A stretch of DNA of 55,976 nt from Myxococcales bacterium (GTDB lineage: Bacteria; Myxococcota_A; Polyangia; Polyangiales; Polyangiaceae): positions 1-55,976 of the forward strand of contig JACRDA010000318.1 of the NCBI GenBank assembly GCA_016212965.1. The letters are read 5' to 3'. The notes beneath the pieces are model-generated. The model was given only the letters and a program-made list of their open reading frames with translations, had not been told where the DNA came from and ran no database searches. The translations under genes and the position numbers were made by a program. Below, in pieces: positions 32,408 to 43,819 of this stretch. Position 1 is the stretch's first letter. Each line of letters begins with the position of its first letter.

Positions 32408-33700
32408 ATGCGACTCTGCTGGATTGCCGCGGCCCTCGCGCTGACCGGTTGTGCCGCCTCCCCGGTGGTCGAGGCCGCTCGGGCCGGCGATCTCGAGGCC
32501 TTCCGCGCGCGGCTCGTCGAGCGGCTCGCCGACCCCGAGCCCGTCCTGCGCGGTGAGGCCCGCGACACGGCGCTCGGGCTCGGGGGGCGCGAGGTCGAGC
32601 ACGCCCGCGGTGAGGTCGGCCGGCAGACGCTGTTCGCGCTGCGGCCCTGCGCGGGGGCGCTCGACGCGGCGCTCCGGGAGCGCTCGACGGCGGACGACGA
32701 GGCGGCCGCCTGGGCCGCGTTCCTGCGCGCCGACGCGGGGAGCGTCGCGGCGAACGAGCACGTGGACCGGCTCGAGAGCTCCTTCGACGGGTGGCGCGCC
32801 GCGGCCGCGCGCGGGCTCGGCGGCGAGCGCTCGGAGGAGGCGCGCGCCTGGCGCGTGCGGCTGCTGCACGATCCGAGCGGCATCGTGCGGCAGGCGGCCG
32901 TGCTGTCGGCCGCGGCGGCCGCGACCGAGAGCGACGTCGACGCGCTGTTCGATGCGGCGCGCCTCGACCCGAACGAAGAGGTGCGCACGCTCGCGCTCGC
33001 GGGCATCGGCGGCGTCGGGGGCGAAGTCGCCGTCCTGCGGCTCAAGGACGTGTGGGAGGTGGCCGAGGAGCCGGACCGCGTGCGCATCGTGGCGGCCTGG
33101 GCGACGCCCGCGAGCCGTGCCGCCGGGGGACAGGTCGAGCTCGCGCGCCACCTGACCCGCGCGAGCGGTCGCATCGGCGTCGAGGTCGCGCGCGCGCTCG
33201 GGGGCGACGCGGCGCCAGCCGACGCGCCGGACGTCGCCCACATCGCGGCCGCCGCGCTCGAGCGCAGCATCGAGGACGGCGCGAGCGCCGCGCGGGTGCG
33301 CGCCATCGAGGCGGCGCCGCTCGCGTGGCCGGCCCTGCGCGCGGCCGTCGAGGCGGCGCGGAGCTCGCCCGACGACGTCGTGGCGGTCGCGGCGCACGCG
33401 CGGCTTGCGGCCGGCCCGGCCTCCGAGGCGCAGACCGAGGCGCGGAAGCGCCTCGCGGAGTACACGAAGCTCGACGGGCCGGCAGGGCGAGCCGCCGTTC
33501 GGGCGCTGGCACACGCCGGCGATGCGGGCGCGCTCGCGGCCCTCGAGCGGCAAGCGAAATCCCCGAGCGGCGAGGACCGCAGTGAGGCCGGCGCGCTCTA
33601 CGTGGCGCTCGGAGACTACCGCGGCGCGCTTGGCCTGCTCGGCGACGCGGATGCGCGCGTGCGCGGGGCCGTGGTCTGCGCGCTTCTGCAGGCGCCATGA
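32408..33700 (+). CDS. HEAT-repeat lipoprotein
   Basis: 430 residues. A short signal with lipobox LALTGC is followed by Ala/Arg/Glu-rich helical repeats of about 30 residues (WRAAAARGLGGERSEEARAW, PNEEVRTLALAGIGGVGGE, AGRAAVRALAHAGDAGALAA), typical of HEAT/PBS-lyase-type scaffolds. Its stop overlaps the start of the next gene (ATGA), so it is likely cotranslated with the BMP-type binding protein. No catalytic residue pattern. A role in assembling or supporting an envelope complex is inferred only. Confidence 0.8.
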   Translation: MRLCWIAAALALTGCAASPVVEAARAGDLEAFRARLVERLADPEPVLRGEARDTALGLGGREVEHARGEVGRQTLFALRPCAGALDAALRERSTADDEAAAWAAFLRADAGSVAANEHVDRLESSFDGWRAAAARGLGGERSEEARAWRVRLLHDPSGIVRQAAVLSAAAAATESDVDALFDAARLDPNEEVRTLALAGIGGVGGEVAVLRLKDVWEVAEEPDRVRIVAAWATPASRAAGGQVELARHLTRASGRIGVEVARALGGDAAPADAPDVAHIAAAALERSIEDGASAARVRAIEAAPLAWPALRAAVEAARSSPDDVVAVAAHARLAAGPASEAQTEARKRLAEYTKLDGPAGRAAVRALAHAGDAGALAALERQAKSPSGEDRSEAGALYVALGDYRGALGLLGDADARVRGAVVCALLQAP

Positions 33701-34710
33701 AGCGGCTCGCGCTCGCCACCGCGGCGCTCGCGGCCGTCGCGCTCGTCTTGCCGGCGCCGGGCGCCGAGCCGCCGAAGGCGCCGACGAGCGCGCTCCGTGT
33801 GGGGCTCGTCTTCGACGTGGGCGGACGCGGCGACAAGAGCTTCAACGACTCGGCCTACGAGGGCGTGGCGCGCGCCGAGCGCGAGCGCGGCGTGACGGTC
33901 GAGCTGCTCGAGCCCACGGGCGCCGAGGATCGCGAGGCGGCGCTGCGCCTGTTCGGCGCGCGCGGCTTCGACCTCGTGATCGGGGTCGGGTTCATCTTCT
34001 CGACCGACATCAACGTGGTCGCCGGCGACTTCCCGGCCACCAAGTTCGCCTGTGTCGACTACGCCCCGCCCGAGGATGGGGTCATCCCCGCGAACGTGGT
34101 CGGGCTCGGCTTCCGCGAGGAGGAGGGCTCCTTCCTCGTCGGGGCGGTGGCGGGCCTCGTCACCGCGACGGGTCACGTGGGTTTCGTGGGTGGCATGGAC
34201 ATCCCGCTCATCCACCGCTTCGAGGCGGGCTACCGCGCCGGCGTGCGCAGCGTGTGTCCGCGCTGCCAGGTGCACGCAGCCTACGCCGGCACGACGCCGG
34301 AGGCCTTTCGCGACCCGGCCAAGGGCAAGGCCGTGGCCGTGAGCCAGATCTCCGCGGGTGCGGACGTGCTCTACCATGCGTCGGGTACCACCGGGCACGG
34401 CGTCTTCGAGGCGGCGCACGACATGGGCGTGCGCGCCATCGGCGTCGACTCGGACCAGTACGACGAGAAGCCGGGCACGGTGCTCACGAGCATGATCAAG
34501 CGCGTGGACGTGGCCGTCTTCGACACCATCGCCGCGCTCGAGACGGGCGTCTTCGAGAGCGGCCTGCGCTCCTTCGGCATCGCCGAGGACGGGGTCGGCT
34601 ACGTGAGCGAGGGCCCCCACGCCGCGGGCGTCCCCGACGGCGTGAAGACCGAGGTCGCGGAGCTGCGGCGGCGCATCGCCGCGGGCGAGATCGCGGTGCC
34701 GCGCGAGTAG
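33697..34710 (+). CDS. BMP-family (PnrA/Med-like) periplasmic substrate-binding protein
   Basis: 337 residues with a cleavable signal (ALAAVALVLPAPGA). The basic-membrane-protein family pattern is clear: VGLVFDVGGRGDKSFNDSAYEG, FDLVIGVGFIFSTDINVVA, FREEEGSFLVGAVAGLVT, VGFVGGMDIPLIHRFEAGYRAG and AIGVDSDQYDE. The family binds nucleosides or other ligands for ABC import. No transporter ATPase or permease is adjacent, and unlike many BMP proteins it has no lipobox, so it may be soluble or serve as a sensor. It ends 1 bp from the convergent methyltransferase. Confidence 0.88.
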   Translation: MKRLALATAALAAVALVLPAPGAEPPKAPTSALRVGLVFDVGGRGDKSFNDSAYEGVARAERERGVTVELLEPTGAEDREAALRLFGARGFDLVIGVGFIFSTDINVVAGDFPATKFACVDYAPPEDGVIPANVVGLGFREEEGSFLVGAVAGLVTATGHVGFVGGMDIPLIHRFEAGYRAGVRSVCPRCQVHAAYAGTTPEAFRDPAKGKAVAVSQISAGADVLYHASGTTGHGVFEAAHDMGVRAIGVDSDQYDEKPGTVLTSMIKRVDVAVFDTIAALETGVFESGLRSFGIAEDGVGYVSEGPHAAGVPDGVKTEVAELRRRIAAGEIAVPRE

Positions 34711-34711
34711 G

Positions 34712-35656
34712 CTACGGTCCGCGCCGGCCCGCCACGAGGTAGAAGGTGGGGCCGCGCGCGCCGCTGACCGTCCCGGCGAGGGCGGCGGCCTTCCACGCCT
34801 CGGCCTCGCGCCGCGCCACCGACCACAGCACGTCGAAGCGTGCCGGGTCGCCGCCGCCGCCCAGGTACCACGCCTGGGTCTGCTCGCGCGTCCCGCCGAC
34901 GCCGAGCCACACGCCGCCGTCGATCCAGCTCAGCATCTGGCGCAGCTCGGTGCGCTCGCCGGGCGTGTCGTAGGGCGGGACGAGCGGGGCGCACTTCTCG
35001 TTCTGGCACACGCGCACGTCGCACAGGCCCGCCGCCGCGAACAGGCCCGGCAGCCGCTCGCCGACGGAGCTGTCGCCGCTACCCGCGAGCCGCTTGCCGT
35101 CCTGACACACGGCCTCGAGCTCGAGCAGCGCGAGGCGATCGGTGCGCGACAGGCCGGGAGCGCCCACGAGGGCGCTCGCCTTCTCGCCGAAGTTGTTCGG
35201 CTCGGCCGCGAGGACGAGGCCACCGGGGCGGGCGACGCGTGCCATCTCCGCCACGACGACGGCGGGGTCGGCGACGTGGATCAGCACGGTCTGGCAGGTG
35301 ACGAGGTCCGCGCTCGCCGTCGCGAGCGGCAGGGCCTCGGCGAGAGCCTGCCGGTACGACGCGCGCGCCGCGAGTCCCCGCGCCTGCGCCGCGGTGGCGG
35401 CGCGCGCGACGAACCCGGGCTCACGGTCGAGGCCGACGAGCGTCGCGTCGCGGTGGAGCAGGGGCAGGCGCCTTTGCCCCCAGTGGCCGACTCCGCAGCC
35501 CACGTCGACGAGCGCGCGGAGCTCTCCGAGCCCGAGCCGCGCGGCCACGAGCTCGAGGAAGTCCTGGCTCCACCAGGTGTCGCGCCAGTCGCCGTCGAAA
35601 CCGACGAGCCAGCTGTAGGCCGCGGCGGGTGCCTCGGGTGTGGATGGGTCCGACAT
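34712..35656 (-). CDS. SAM-dependent methyltransferase (class I)
   Basis: 314 residues from the ATG at 35656 (an upstream GTG at 35695 gives 327). Motif I is ALVDVGCGVGHWGQR, with acidic motif II VGLDREP. Post-motif strands are LVTCQTVLIHVADP and MARVARPGGLVLAAEPNN, matching Methyltransf_11/25 enzymes. The C-terminal third is unrecognised and may determine substrate. Upstream lies a repeat-rich gap rather than another gene, so it is probably a single transcription unit. Confidence 0.85.
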   Translation of the reverse strand: MSDPSTPEAPAAAYSWLVGFDGDWRDTWWSQDFLELVAARLGLGELRALVDVGCGVGHWGQRRLPLLHRDATLVGLDREPGFVARAATAAQARGLAARASYRQALAEALPLATASADLVTCQTVLIHVADPAVVVAEMARVARPGGLVLAAEPNNFGEKASALVGAPGLSRTDRLALLELEAVCQDGKRLAGSGDSSVGERLPGLFAAAGLCDVRVCQNEKCAPLVPPYDTPGERTELRQMLSWIDGGVWLGVGGTREQTQAWYLGGGGDPARFDVLWSVARREAEAWKAAALAGTVSGARGPTFYLVAGRRGP

Positions 35657-35763
35657 GGCGGGCGCCAGTCTCCCACGAGCGCGTCCGATTTTCACGAGCG
35701 CGCGCCGGCTCCCGCGTGCCGATCACCGGCGCCCACCAAACTGCTGCTGCGAGCCGAGTTGGC

Positions 35764-35835
35764 GTCGACGTCGACCTCGGCGTTGACGTTGACGTGGTCG
35801 TGGACTTCGACGGCGACGTCTACGTGGACTTGGTC
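35764..35835. repeat. Hexameric array F (GTNGAC)
   Basis: Twelve consecutive 6-bp units, mostly GTCGAC, GTTGAC or GTGGAC with decayed ones (CTCGGC, GGCGAC, TTGGTC), run without interruption. Read as codons they would give alternating Val-Asp, but neither strand has a sensible surrounding protein, so I treat it as noncoding. It lies in the 257-bp gap upstream of the methyltransferase and downstream of the Cys-rich lipoprotein gene. Confidence 0.6.
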
Positions 35836-35840
35836 GGCAC

Positions 35841-35865
35841 GGCGGAACACGCGATCGATGATGAG
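35841..35865. repeat. 25-bp dispersed repeat, copy 1
   Basis: This stretch, running from GGCGGAACA to CGATCGATGATGAG, recurs at 45395-45419 with a single C/T difference. Both copies are in intergenic DNA next to short-period tandem arrays and have unrelated flanks. That points to a dispersed noncoding element or its end sequence. Confidence 0.65.
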
Positions 35866-35913
35866 GCTGTGGACCCGCACCCGGACCATGCCCGACGCAA
35901 GCAGGTCACGGGC

Positions 35914-36747
35914 TCACGGGCAGGTGTCGCAGCCGGGCGTCGTGGCGTCGCAGTTCGAGCCCACGAGACAGCCAGCCGCACACGTCAGCGTGGCGCACCC
36001 CGGCTCGACCGCTCCGCCGGCACCGCTGCCGCCCTGCGCCGTGCAGCCCGTCGTGGTGCACTTGCAGGCGATCGCGCAGTCGACGGTGCCACAGGATGTC
36101 GGGTCGCAGCCGATCGCGCAGGCGCCGGTCGTGCAGATCACGTGCTCGCAGGTCACGTGGCCGCTCGCCTGGCCGTGGCAGGTGATCGTGTTGTCGGGCG
36201 CGGACGCGACGACCGACGGACAGGAGGCGTTGCAGTCGACGGCGCAGCTGTCGGTCGCCCCGCACACGATGCTGGCGCTGCAGGAGCCGCTCGCGCACGC
36301 GATGGTGCAGCTCGCGGCGCTCGCGCCGCAGGTTACCTGGCTGCAGGACCCGCTGGCGCAGTGGATGTCGCAGGCGTCCGCGCCGCAGGCGACCTCGTTG
36401 CAGGCGCCCGCGCTGCACTCGATCCGGCAGTCGGACGTGCTCGATGGGCAGCCGATGGGGCTCGCGCACGAGCCCGGCCCGGCGCAGGTGATGTGGCAGG
36501 CGAGCCCGGGCGGACACTCGGGCAGGCACTGATCGCCCGCTTGGCAGGCAAACGTGCAGTAGCCGCCGAGGCACGCGCCGGACGCCGCTTCGCACGCGAC
36601 CGCGTCGCACGCCGGTGCACCGCCGGCGCCGCCGATGCCACCCGCGCCGGCGCCGCCCGCGCCCGGATCGATGCGCCGAGCCTCCGGGAGCAGGCAGCTG
36701 GCGGCCAGCACCAGGCCCATCGTGCAGAGCGGCCACCAACGCGCCAT
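35914..36747 (-). CDS. Cys-rich lipoprotein with short CxxxC repeats
   Basis: 277 residues. From the ATG at 36747 the signal MARWWPLCTMGLVLAASC ends in a plausible lipobox (LAASC). A Gly/Ala linker (GAGGAGAGGIGGAGG) is followed by about 200 residues in which Cys recurs every 5-9 positions with Ala/Ser/Gly between (CSAGACNEVACGADACDIHC and so on). The pattern suggests a beta-helix-like stack with disulfides. Similar low-complexity Cys/Ala proteins are common in Polyangia. No enzymatic motif; surface role inferred. Confidence 0.75.
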   Translation of the reverse strand: MARWWPLCTMGLVLAASCLLPEARRIDPGAGGAGAGGIGGAGGAPACDAVACEAASGACLGGYCTFACQAGDQCLPECPPGLACHITCAGPGSCASPIGCPSSTSDCRIECSAGACNEVACGADACDIHCASGSCSQVTCGASAASCTIACASGSCSASIVCGATDSCAVDCNASCPSVVASAPDNTITCHGQASGHVTCEHVICTTGACAIGCDPTSCGTVDCAIACKCTTTGCTAQGGSGAGGAVEPGCATLTCAAGCLVGSNCDATTPGCDTCP

Positions 36748-36855
36748 GGGCGGCAGAGGATAGCACGCTCGCCGTGCCCGGGTCGGCACGCGGAACGCAA
36801 GGACGCCGCCCGACCCCGCCCCGCTCGGCCCGGCTGCCGGGCGTCGAGCTGGCCC

Positions 36856-37785
36856 TCAGAACTTCACGAGCACGCGCGGCGGCAGGATGTCGATCTTCAC
36901 GTTCGGAGCGTCCACCAGCACCTCGAGCAGCACGCTGCCCGCCTTCTCGGCGTCGGGGCCGGGCATCACGCGCGGCAAGAGCAGCTCGGCCGAGAGCGCC
37001 TCGACGGCCTCGGGGGTGCCGGAGACGTGCACGTCGATCTTCGGCGGCAGGGTCTTGGCCTTCGGGTAGCCGACCACCTCCACGGCGAGGTGCGAGAAGG
37101 CCGCACGTCCGAGCTGCCGCTCGATGCGCACCAGCACGTCGACGCTTTCGCGGTCGTAGCTCACGAGGTCGGGGGGCCGGTCGAGCGCGAGCGTGTGCTT
37201 GTGCTCGCCGTCGGTCAGGTTCGACACCGAGAAATCGGCGGCGCGCACGATCTGCAGCGTGAGCACGGCGGACTTCGGGCCGGTGGCCGTCACGATGAGC
37301 GGGTCGACGAGCGGCGAGCCGCTCACCACGAAGCCCTTGGCGGGCTCGCCCGCCAGGCGCACTTCCACCCGCACCTGCCGGCTCACCACGTCCTCCCAGC
37401 GCAGGTTGAGCGCGGCGGGCACGATGCGCTCCGCCTTCACACCCGGGGGCAGCGACAGCATCTCGGGCTCGAAGTCCACGCGCTCGACCCTGCCCTCGGC
37501 GAGGTTGAGGTGCACCGGCTCGATCGCCTTGAGCGCGTCGAGCTGCGCCTCGGTGCCGCTCACGGTGACCGTGACGGCGTTCGGCAGCTGGTTCATGAGC
37601 TCGCGCTGCGAGCTCTGCGGCGGCATGTCCGCGATGAGCGGCACGCTCACGGTGCGCTGGACGACCCGCGAGCCGTTGATGAAGCTGTAGAACCCGACCG
37701 CGAAGAGCAGCGACAGCACCTTCAGCCACAGGTTGTCGAAGACGACGCCCTTGAGGCGCAGCCAGAGATCGCCGCGGCGGGTCAC
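36856..37785 (-). CDS. YbbR/CdaR-like protein, partner of diadenylate cyclase
   Basis: 309 residues from a GTG overlapping the cdaA stop by 4 bp. One N-terminal membrane helix (NLWLKVLSLLFAVGFYSFING) anchors an extracytoplasmic part with YbbR-type beta domains (RTVSVPLIADMPP, VTVTVSGTEAQLDAL, VTATGPKSAVLTL, IDVHVSGTPEAVEAL). In Firmicutes the equivalent CdaR binds and regulates CdaA. The gene order folP-cdaA-ybbR matches that functional pairing. Confidence 0.88.
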   Translation of the reverse strand: MTRRGDLWLRLKGVVFDNLWLKVLSLLFAVGFYSFINGSRVVQRTVSVPLIADMPPQSSQRELMNQLPNAVTVTVSGTEAQLDALKAIEPVHLNLAEGRVERVDFEPEMLSLPPGVKAERIVPAALNLRWEDVVSRQVRVEVRLAGEPAKGFVVSGSPLVDPLIVTATGPKSAVLTLQIVRAADFSVSNLTDGEHKHTLALDRPPDLVSYDRESVDVLVRIERQLGRAAFSHLAVEVVGYPKAKTLPPKIDVHVSGTPEAVEALSAELLLPRVMPGPDAEKAGSVLLEVLVDAPNVKIDILPPRVLVKF

Positions 37786-39011
37786 GGCTCGTCCACTCCC
37801 TGCTCGACACGCGCGGGCTTCTGCGCCTGGGGCATCGGCCGGCTGGGTCCGCGCGGCGCCGGTGGCTCCGGCTCGGGCTCGTCGAGCCCGGCCTGCGAGT
37901 CCTCGTTGGTCGCGGCCGCGATGAGCGACGCCGGGATGGCGCTCGGGGTCATCGAGCGGCTGTGGCCCCGCGACCCCGGCGCGACGTCATCGTCCTCGAG
38001 GTCCTCGGGCGGCAGCTCGCGCGGCGTGGTCACCGGCATGGGCGTGGTCGTGCGCGCGCGCGGCAGGGGTCCCGGGCGCACCGAGTCGATCGCCTCGTGT
38101 GCGCCCGTCGCGTCGGCCGCGCTCCCCGCGGCCCCCCGCCCGCGCGGCAGCGTGCTCGTCGGCGGCCGCGCGCTCGGGCGCTCGGAGACGGGCGCCCGCT
38201 CCGGGGCCCGCTTCGAGCGCGGCGTCTCGGCCTTGGTGAACAGCTTGATGAGCGTGTCCTTCAGCTGCTGGCCGTCGAGGTTCGACTCGATCTCGCCGTT
38301 CTGGCACAGGCTGATGGTGCCGCGCTCCTCGCTCACCACCACGACGACGGCGTCGGTCTCCTCCGTGATGCCGATCGCCGCGCGGTGGCGCGAACCGAGC
38401 GCGGCGTCGGTGATCTTCGACTCCGGCATGGGGAAGAACACGCCGGCGCGCGCGATGCGCAGGTGGCGGATGAGCACGGCGCCGTCGTGGGTCTTGTTGA
38501 CGCTCTCCGGGATGAAGAGCGAGACCAGGAGCTCGCGCGTGACGACAGAGTCCATCGCGATCCCGTCGTTGCGTACGAACTCGAGCACGTTGGCGTCCTG
38601 CTCGAGCGCGATGATGGCGCCCATGCGATGGCGCGCGAGCTCGGTCGCCGCCGCCACGACCTCCTCGACCACGCGCGACTGCTGCTTGTGGCCGCGCCCG
38701 AGGAAGGCGCGCGACCCGACGCGGATGAGCGCGCGCCGGATGTCGTTCTGGAACACGACCACCATGATGAGGATGAGCTGCGCCCCGACGTAGGACAGCA
38801 GTTGCTGGAGCGTGGCGAGCGAGGCGTACTTGCCCGCGAGGTAGAGCAGGCCGAACACCATGAAGCCGATGCCCATCTGCATCGCCCGGGTGCCCTTCAA
38901 CACGACCAGGGCGCGGTAGGTGAGGAAGGCGACGAGGAAGATGTCGAGCAGATCGCGCAACAGCTCGATGGCGGGCCGCTCGCTGAACAGGTGCTCGAGG
39001 CCGTCAAGCAT
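37782..39011 (-). CDS. cdaA: Diadenylate cyclase (c-di-AMP synthase), CdaA type
   Basis: 409 residues, long for the family (about 270). Three N-terminal membrane helices (within 20-95) precede the DAC domain with its catalytic DGA (176-178, THDGAVLIR) and RHR (208-210, GSRHRAAIGI). It condenses two ATP into c-di-AMP. Residues about 260-409 are a Pro/Ser/Arg-rich tail absent from classical CdaA, which may be a phosphorylation or interaction segment. The start overlaps the folP end by 8 bp and the end overlaps ybbR, so the three genes form one operon. Confidence 0.95.
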   Translation of the reverse strand: MLDGLEHLFSERPAIELLRDLLDIFLVAFLTYRALVVLKGTRAMQMGIGFMVFGLLYLAGKYASLATLQQLLSYVGAQLILIMVVVFQNDIRRALIRVGSRAFLGRGHKQQSRVVEEVVAAATELARHRMGAIIALEQDANVLEFVRNDGIAMDSVVTRELLVSLFIPESVNKTHDGAVLIRHLRIARAGVFFPMPESKITDAALGSRHRAAIGITEETDAVVVVVSEERGTISLCQNGEIESNLDGQQLKDTLIKLFTKAETPRSKRAPERAPVSERPSARPPTSTLPRGRGAAGSAADATGAHEAIDSVRPGPLPRARTTTPMPVTTPRELPPEDLEDDDVAPGSRGHSRSMTPSAIPASLIAAATNEDSQAGLDEPEPEPPAPRGPSRPMPQAQKPARVEQGVDEP

Positions 39012-39873
39012 CGGCCGGCCCCCCGGTCGTCGCCGCGGCGCTGCGGCGCACCCGCGCGAGCGCGCGCGCGTAGGCGAGCGCCTGGCGCGTGGCGGCGACG
39101 TCGTGGATCCTGAGGATGCTCGCCCCGCGGGCCGCGCAGAAGAGCGCCGCAGCGAGGCTCGCCCCGAGGCGGTCGGCGGGTGCCGGCGCGGCGATGCCGG
39201 CCTCGTCCGCCACCACCCGGGCGAGATAGCTCTTGCGGCTGGGCCCCACCAGGATCGGGTAGCCCATGGCGACGAGCTCGTCGAGGCGCGCGCACAGTTC
39301 GAGGGAGTGTGCGGCGCTCTTCGTGAAGCCGAGCCCCGGGTCCATCACGAGGGCGGTGGGCGCGAGCCCCGCGCCGAGGGCGCGCGCCGCGGCCGCCTCC
39401 CATTCGCGGCGCACGTCGGCGACCACGTCCCCGTAGGCGTCCTCGGCACAGGTGGAGAACCCGGTCATCGCGCTCATGCGGCCGCGGCAGTGCGTGAGGA
39501 CGAGCGTCGCCCCGTGCCGCGCACACAGCCGGCCGAGCTCGGCGGCCGGCTCGAGCGAGACGCTGTTGACCATGTGCGCCCCGGCGCGGAGCACGTGCTC
39601 CGCCACCTCCGGCAGGGTCGTGTCCACCGACACCGACGGCGCCGTGGCGACGGCTCGCTCCACGAGCGAGCCGAGCCGCGCGAGCTGCTCGCGGGCGTCG
39701 ACCTCCGGCGCTCCGGGGCGGGTCGACTCGGCGCCCACATCGACGATGTCGGCGCCCTCGCGGACGAGCTCGGCCAGTCGAGCCCGGGCCCGTGCCTCGT
39801 CCCCGTACGCGCCGCCGTCGTAGAACGAGTCGGGCGTCACGTTCAGGATCCCCATGAGACGCACGACGTCCAT
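39004..39873 (-). CDS. folP: Dihydropteroate synthase
   Basis: 289 residues from the ATG at 39873. The family motifs are all present: MGILNVTPDSFYDGG, DIVDVGAESTRPGA, VSVDTT, DPGLGFTKS, LVGPSRKSYLARV and ILRIHDV. It joins p-aminobenzoate to the pterin diphosphate in folate synthesis and is the sulfonamide target. In-frame upstream starts (39927, 40041) would add an Arg/Ala-rich extension unlike the family. First gene of the folP-cdaA-ybbR operon; folP next to c-di-AMP genes is a known arrangement in several phyla. Confidence 0.93.
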   Translation of the reverse strand: MDVVRLMGILNVTPDSFYDGGAYGDEARARARLAELVREGADIVDVGAESTRPGAPEVDAREQLARLGSLVERAVATAPSVSVDTTLPEVAEHVLRAGAHMVNSVSLEPAAELGRLCARHGATLVLTHCRGRMSAMTGFSTCAEDAYGDVVADVRREWEAAAARALGAGLAPTALVMDPGLGFTKSAAHSLELCARLDELVAMGYPILVGPSRKSYLARVVADEAGIAAPAPADRLGASLAAALFCAARGASILRIHDVAATRQALAYARALARVRRSAAATTGGPADA

Positions 39874-40129
39874 ATGTCGAACGGGCGCTCGCAAATGGGT
39901 CACGATTCTCGCTCGAATTCCCAACATTTCGGAGGCATCTCGCGTGCGCTCCGCGAGGTCGCGCGCTCGCCCGCCCGAGGCAGGCGGCGCGGCCGCGGGG
40001 CAAGTGCGCGCGGCCCTGCGTTGGCGGCGCGTGGAGCACATGGTCCCACATCGGCGCGTGGATCGGGGGCCTCACGGCGGTTCGCATAGAACCAGCCCGC
40101 ACCGTCTGCTAGGGTCCCCCCCTGGCGCC

Positions 40130-42007
<1,878 letters not shown>

Positions 42008-42057
42008 CCGGGCCCCGACCGGACTGCACCCTGCTGCCCGCCGCCGCGAGGAGAATC

Positions 42058-43773
42058 ATGAGAGAGCAGTGCTTCATGAAGGCCGTGTTCCACGGCGTGC
42101 TCGCCGAGGACGTCGTGTTCCCCTTCCCCGAGCTCGGCGCGGAGGAGCGCGAGAATCTCGAGCTCATGCTGGACAGCGTGCGGCGCTTTCTCGCGACGAA
42201 GGTCGACGCCGCGGCCATCGACAAGCGCCACGAGATCGGCGCGGAGGTTCTCGCCGAGGCCAAGGCGCTCGGCCTCTTCGGGCTGCAGATCGCGGGCGAG
42301 CACGGCGGCCTCGGGCTCTCGGCCACGGCGTACAGCCGCGTGATGCAGGAGGTCGGAGCCCACGACGCGTCGCTGGCCGTGACGCTCGGCGCCCACCAGT
42401 CGATCGGGCTGAAGGCGATCCTGCTCTACGGCACGGCCGAGCAGAAGCGGCGCTTCCTGCCGTCCCTCGCGTCGGGCGAGCGGGTCGCGGCCTTCGCGCT
42501 CACCGAGCCGGTCGCCGGCTCGGACGCCGCCGCGATCAAGACGCGCGCCGACCTCGCACCCGACGGCAGCCACTACGTGCTCAACGGGTCCAAGCTGTGG
42601 ATCACGAACGGCGGCTTCGCCGACGTGTTCACGGTGTTCGCGCGCACCAGCGACTTCGAGACCCAGAAGCCCAAGCTCACGGCCTTCCTCGTCGAGCGCG
42701 GCGAGGGCGTGCGGCACGGGCCGAACGAGCACAAGCTCGGCATCCGGGGCTCGTCCACGACGAGCGTGTACTTCGACGACGTGAAGGTGCCCGTGGCGAA
42801 CGTCGTCGGCGAGGTCGGCCGCGGCTTTCGCGTGGCCATGGAGGTCTTGAACTCGGGGCGGCTCGGGCTCGCCGCGGGGTGCACCGGCTCGTGCCGCGCG
42901 CTCGTCAAGCTCGCGGTCGAGCGCGTGCAGGAGCGGCACGCCTTCGGCCGCCGCATCGGCGAGTTCGGCCTCATCAAGGACAAGATCGCGCTCATGCTCG
43001 CGCAGACCTACGCGCTCGAGTCCGCCACCTACCTCACGACCGGGCTCGTGGACGCGGGCGTCACGGACTACTCGCTCGAGAGCGCCATCTGCAAGGTGTT
43101 CGGGTCCGAGACCCTGTGGTGGGTGGTGAACGAGACGCTGCAGATCGCCGCCGGCATCGGCTACATGGGAGACTACCCGTACGAGCGCATGCTGCGGGAC
43201 GCCCGCATCAACCTCATCTTCGAGGGCACGAACGAGATCCTGCGCTGCTTCATCGCCCTGGCCGGCATGGCCGGGCCGGGGCAGAAGCTCGCCGAGGTCG
43301 CGCGCGCCATGCGCGAGCCCATCAAGGGCTTCGGTCTGTTGCGCGACTTCGCCATCGGCAAGGCGCGCAGCATGCTCGTGCCCGAGCGGCTGACCCGCGC
43401 CCACCCGGTGCTGTCGCGCGAGGCGGTGATCGTCGAGGAGTTCACCGCCATCCTGGCGCGCCACGTCGAGAACACCCTGCGCAAGCACGGGCGCGACATC
43501 GCCGAGATGCAGTACGTGCAGCGGCGCGTGGCCGACACGGCCATCGACCTCTACGCGCTCTCGGCGTGCATCGCGCGCGCCACGCGCGCCATCGAGAAGC
43601 ACGGCGAAGAGGGCGCGCGGCGTCCGATCGAGTGGACGCGCATCTTCGGAGCGCTCGCGCGCAAGCGCCTCAAGCACAACGCCGACGAGTTCGAGGCCAA
43701 CGACGACGAGCTCCGCAAGGAGTCCGCCGCCCGCGCCTACGGCGACGGCGGGTACGTGCTCGACATCCTGTGA
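42058..43773 (+). CDS. Acyl-CoA dehydrogenase (long, VLCAD/ACAD9-like)
   Basis: 571 residues, longer than the 380-residue classical enzymes and matching the VLCAD-type size with an extra C-terminal helical domain. The start has GAGGAGAATC. FAD/substrate motifs: AFALTEPVAGSDAAAIKT, YVLNGSKLWITNGG, RHAFGRRIGEFGLIKDKIA. The catalytic glutamate is Glu389 in INLIFEGTNEI. It should oxidise acyl-CoA to enoyl-CoA in fatty acid beta-oxidation. The gene lies 50 bp after the phosphodiesterase on the same strand; no electron-transfer flavoprotein gene is nearby. Confidence 0.93.
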   Translation: MREQCFMKAVFHGVLAEDVVFPFPELGAEERENLELMLDSVRRFLATKVDAAAIDKRHEIGAEVLAEAKALGLFGLQIAGEHGGLGLSATAYSRVMQEVGAHDASLAVTLGAHQSIGLKAILLYGTAEQKRRFLPSLASGERVAAFALTEPVAGSDAAAIKTRADLAPDGSHYVLNGSKLWITNGGFADVFTVFARTSDFETQKPKLTAFLVERGEGVRHGPNEHKLGIRGSSTTSVYFDDVKVPVANVVGEVGRGFRVAMEVLNSGRLGLAAGCTGSCRALVKLAVERVQERHAFGRRIGEFGLIKDKIALMLAQTYALESATYLTTGLVDAGVTDYSLESAICKVFGSETLWWVVNETLQIAAGIGYMGDYPYERMLRDARINLIFEGTNEILRCFIALAGMAGPGQKLAEVARAMREPIKGFGLLRDFAIGKARSMLVPERLTRAHPVLSREAVIVEEFTAILARHVENTLRKHGRDIAEMQYVQRRVADTAIDLYALSACIARATRAIEKHGEEGARRPIEWTRIFGALARKRLKHNADEFEANDDELRKESAARAYGDGGYVLDIL

Positions 43774-43819
43774 CGCGCGCGCCGCAGGCACGCGGGGTAT
43801 GCTTCGCGCAACGGAGGTG

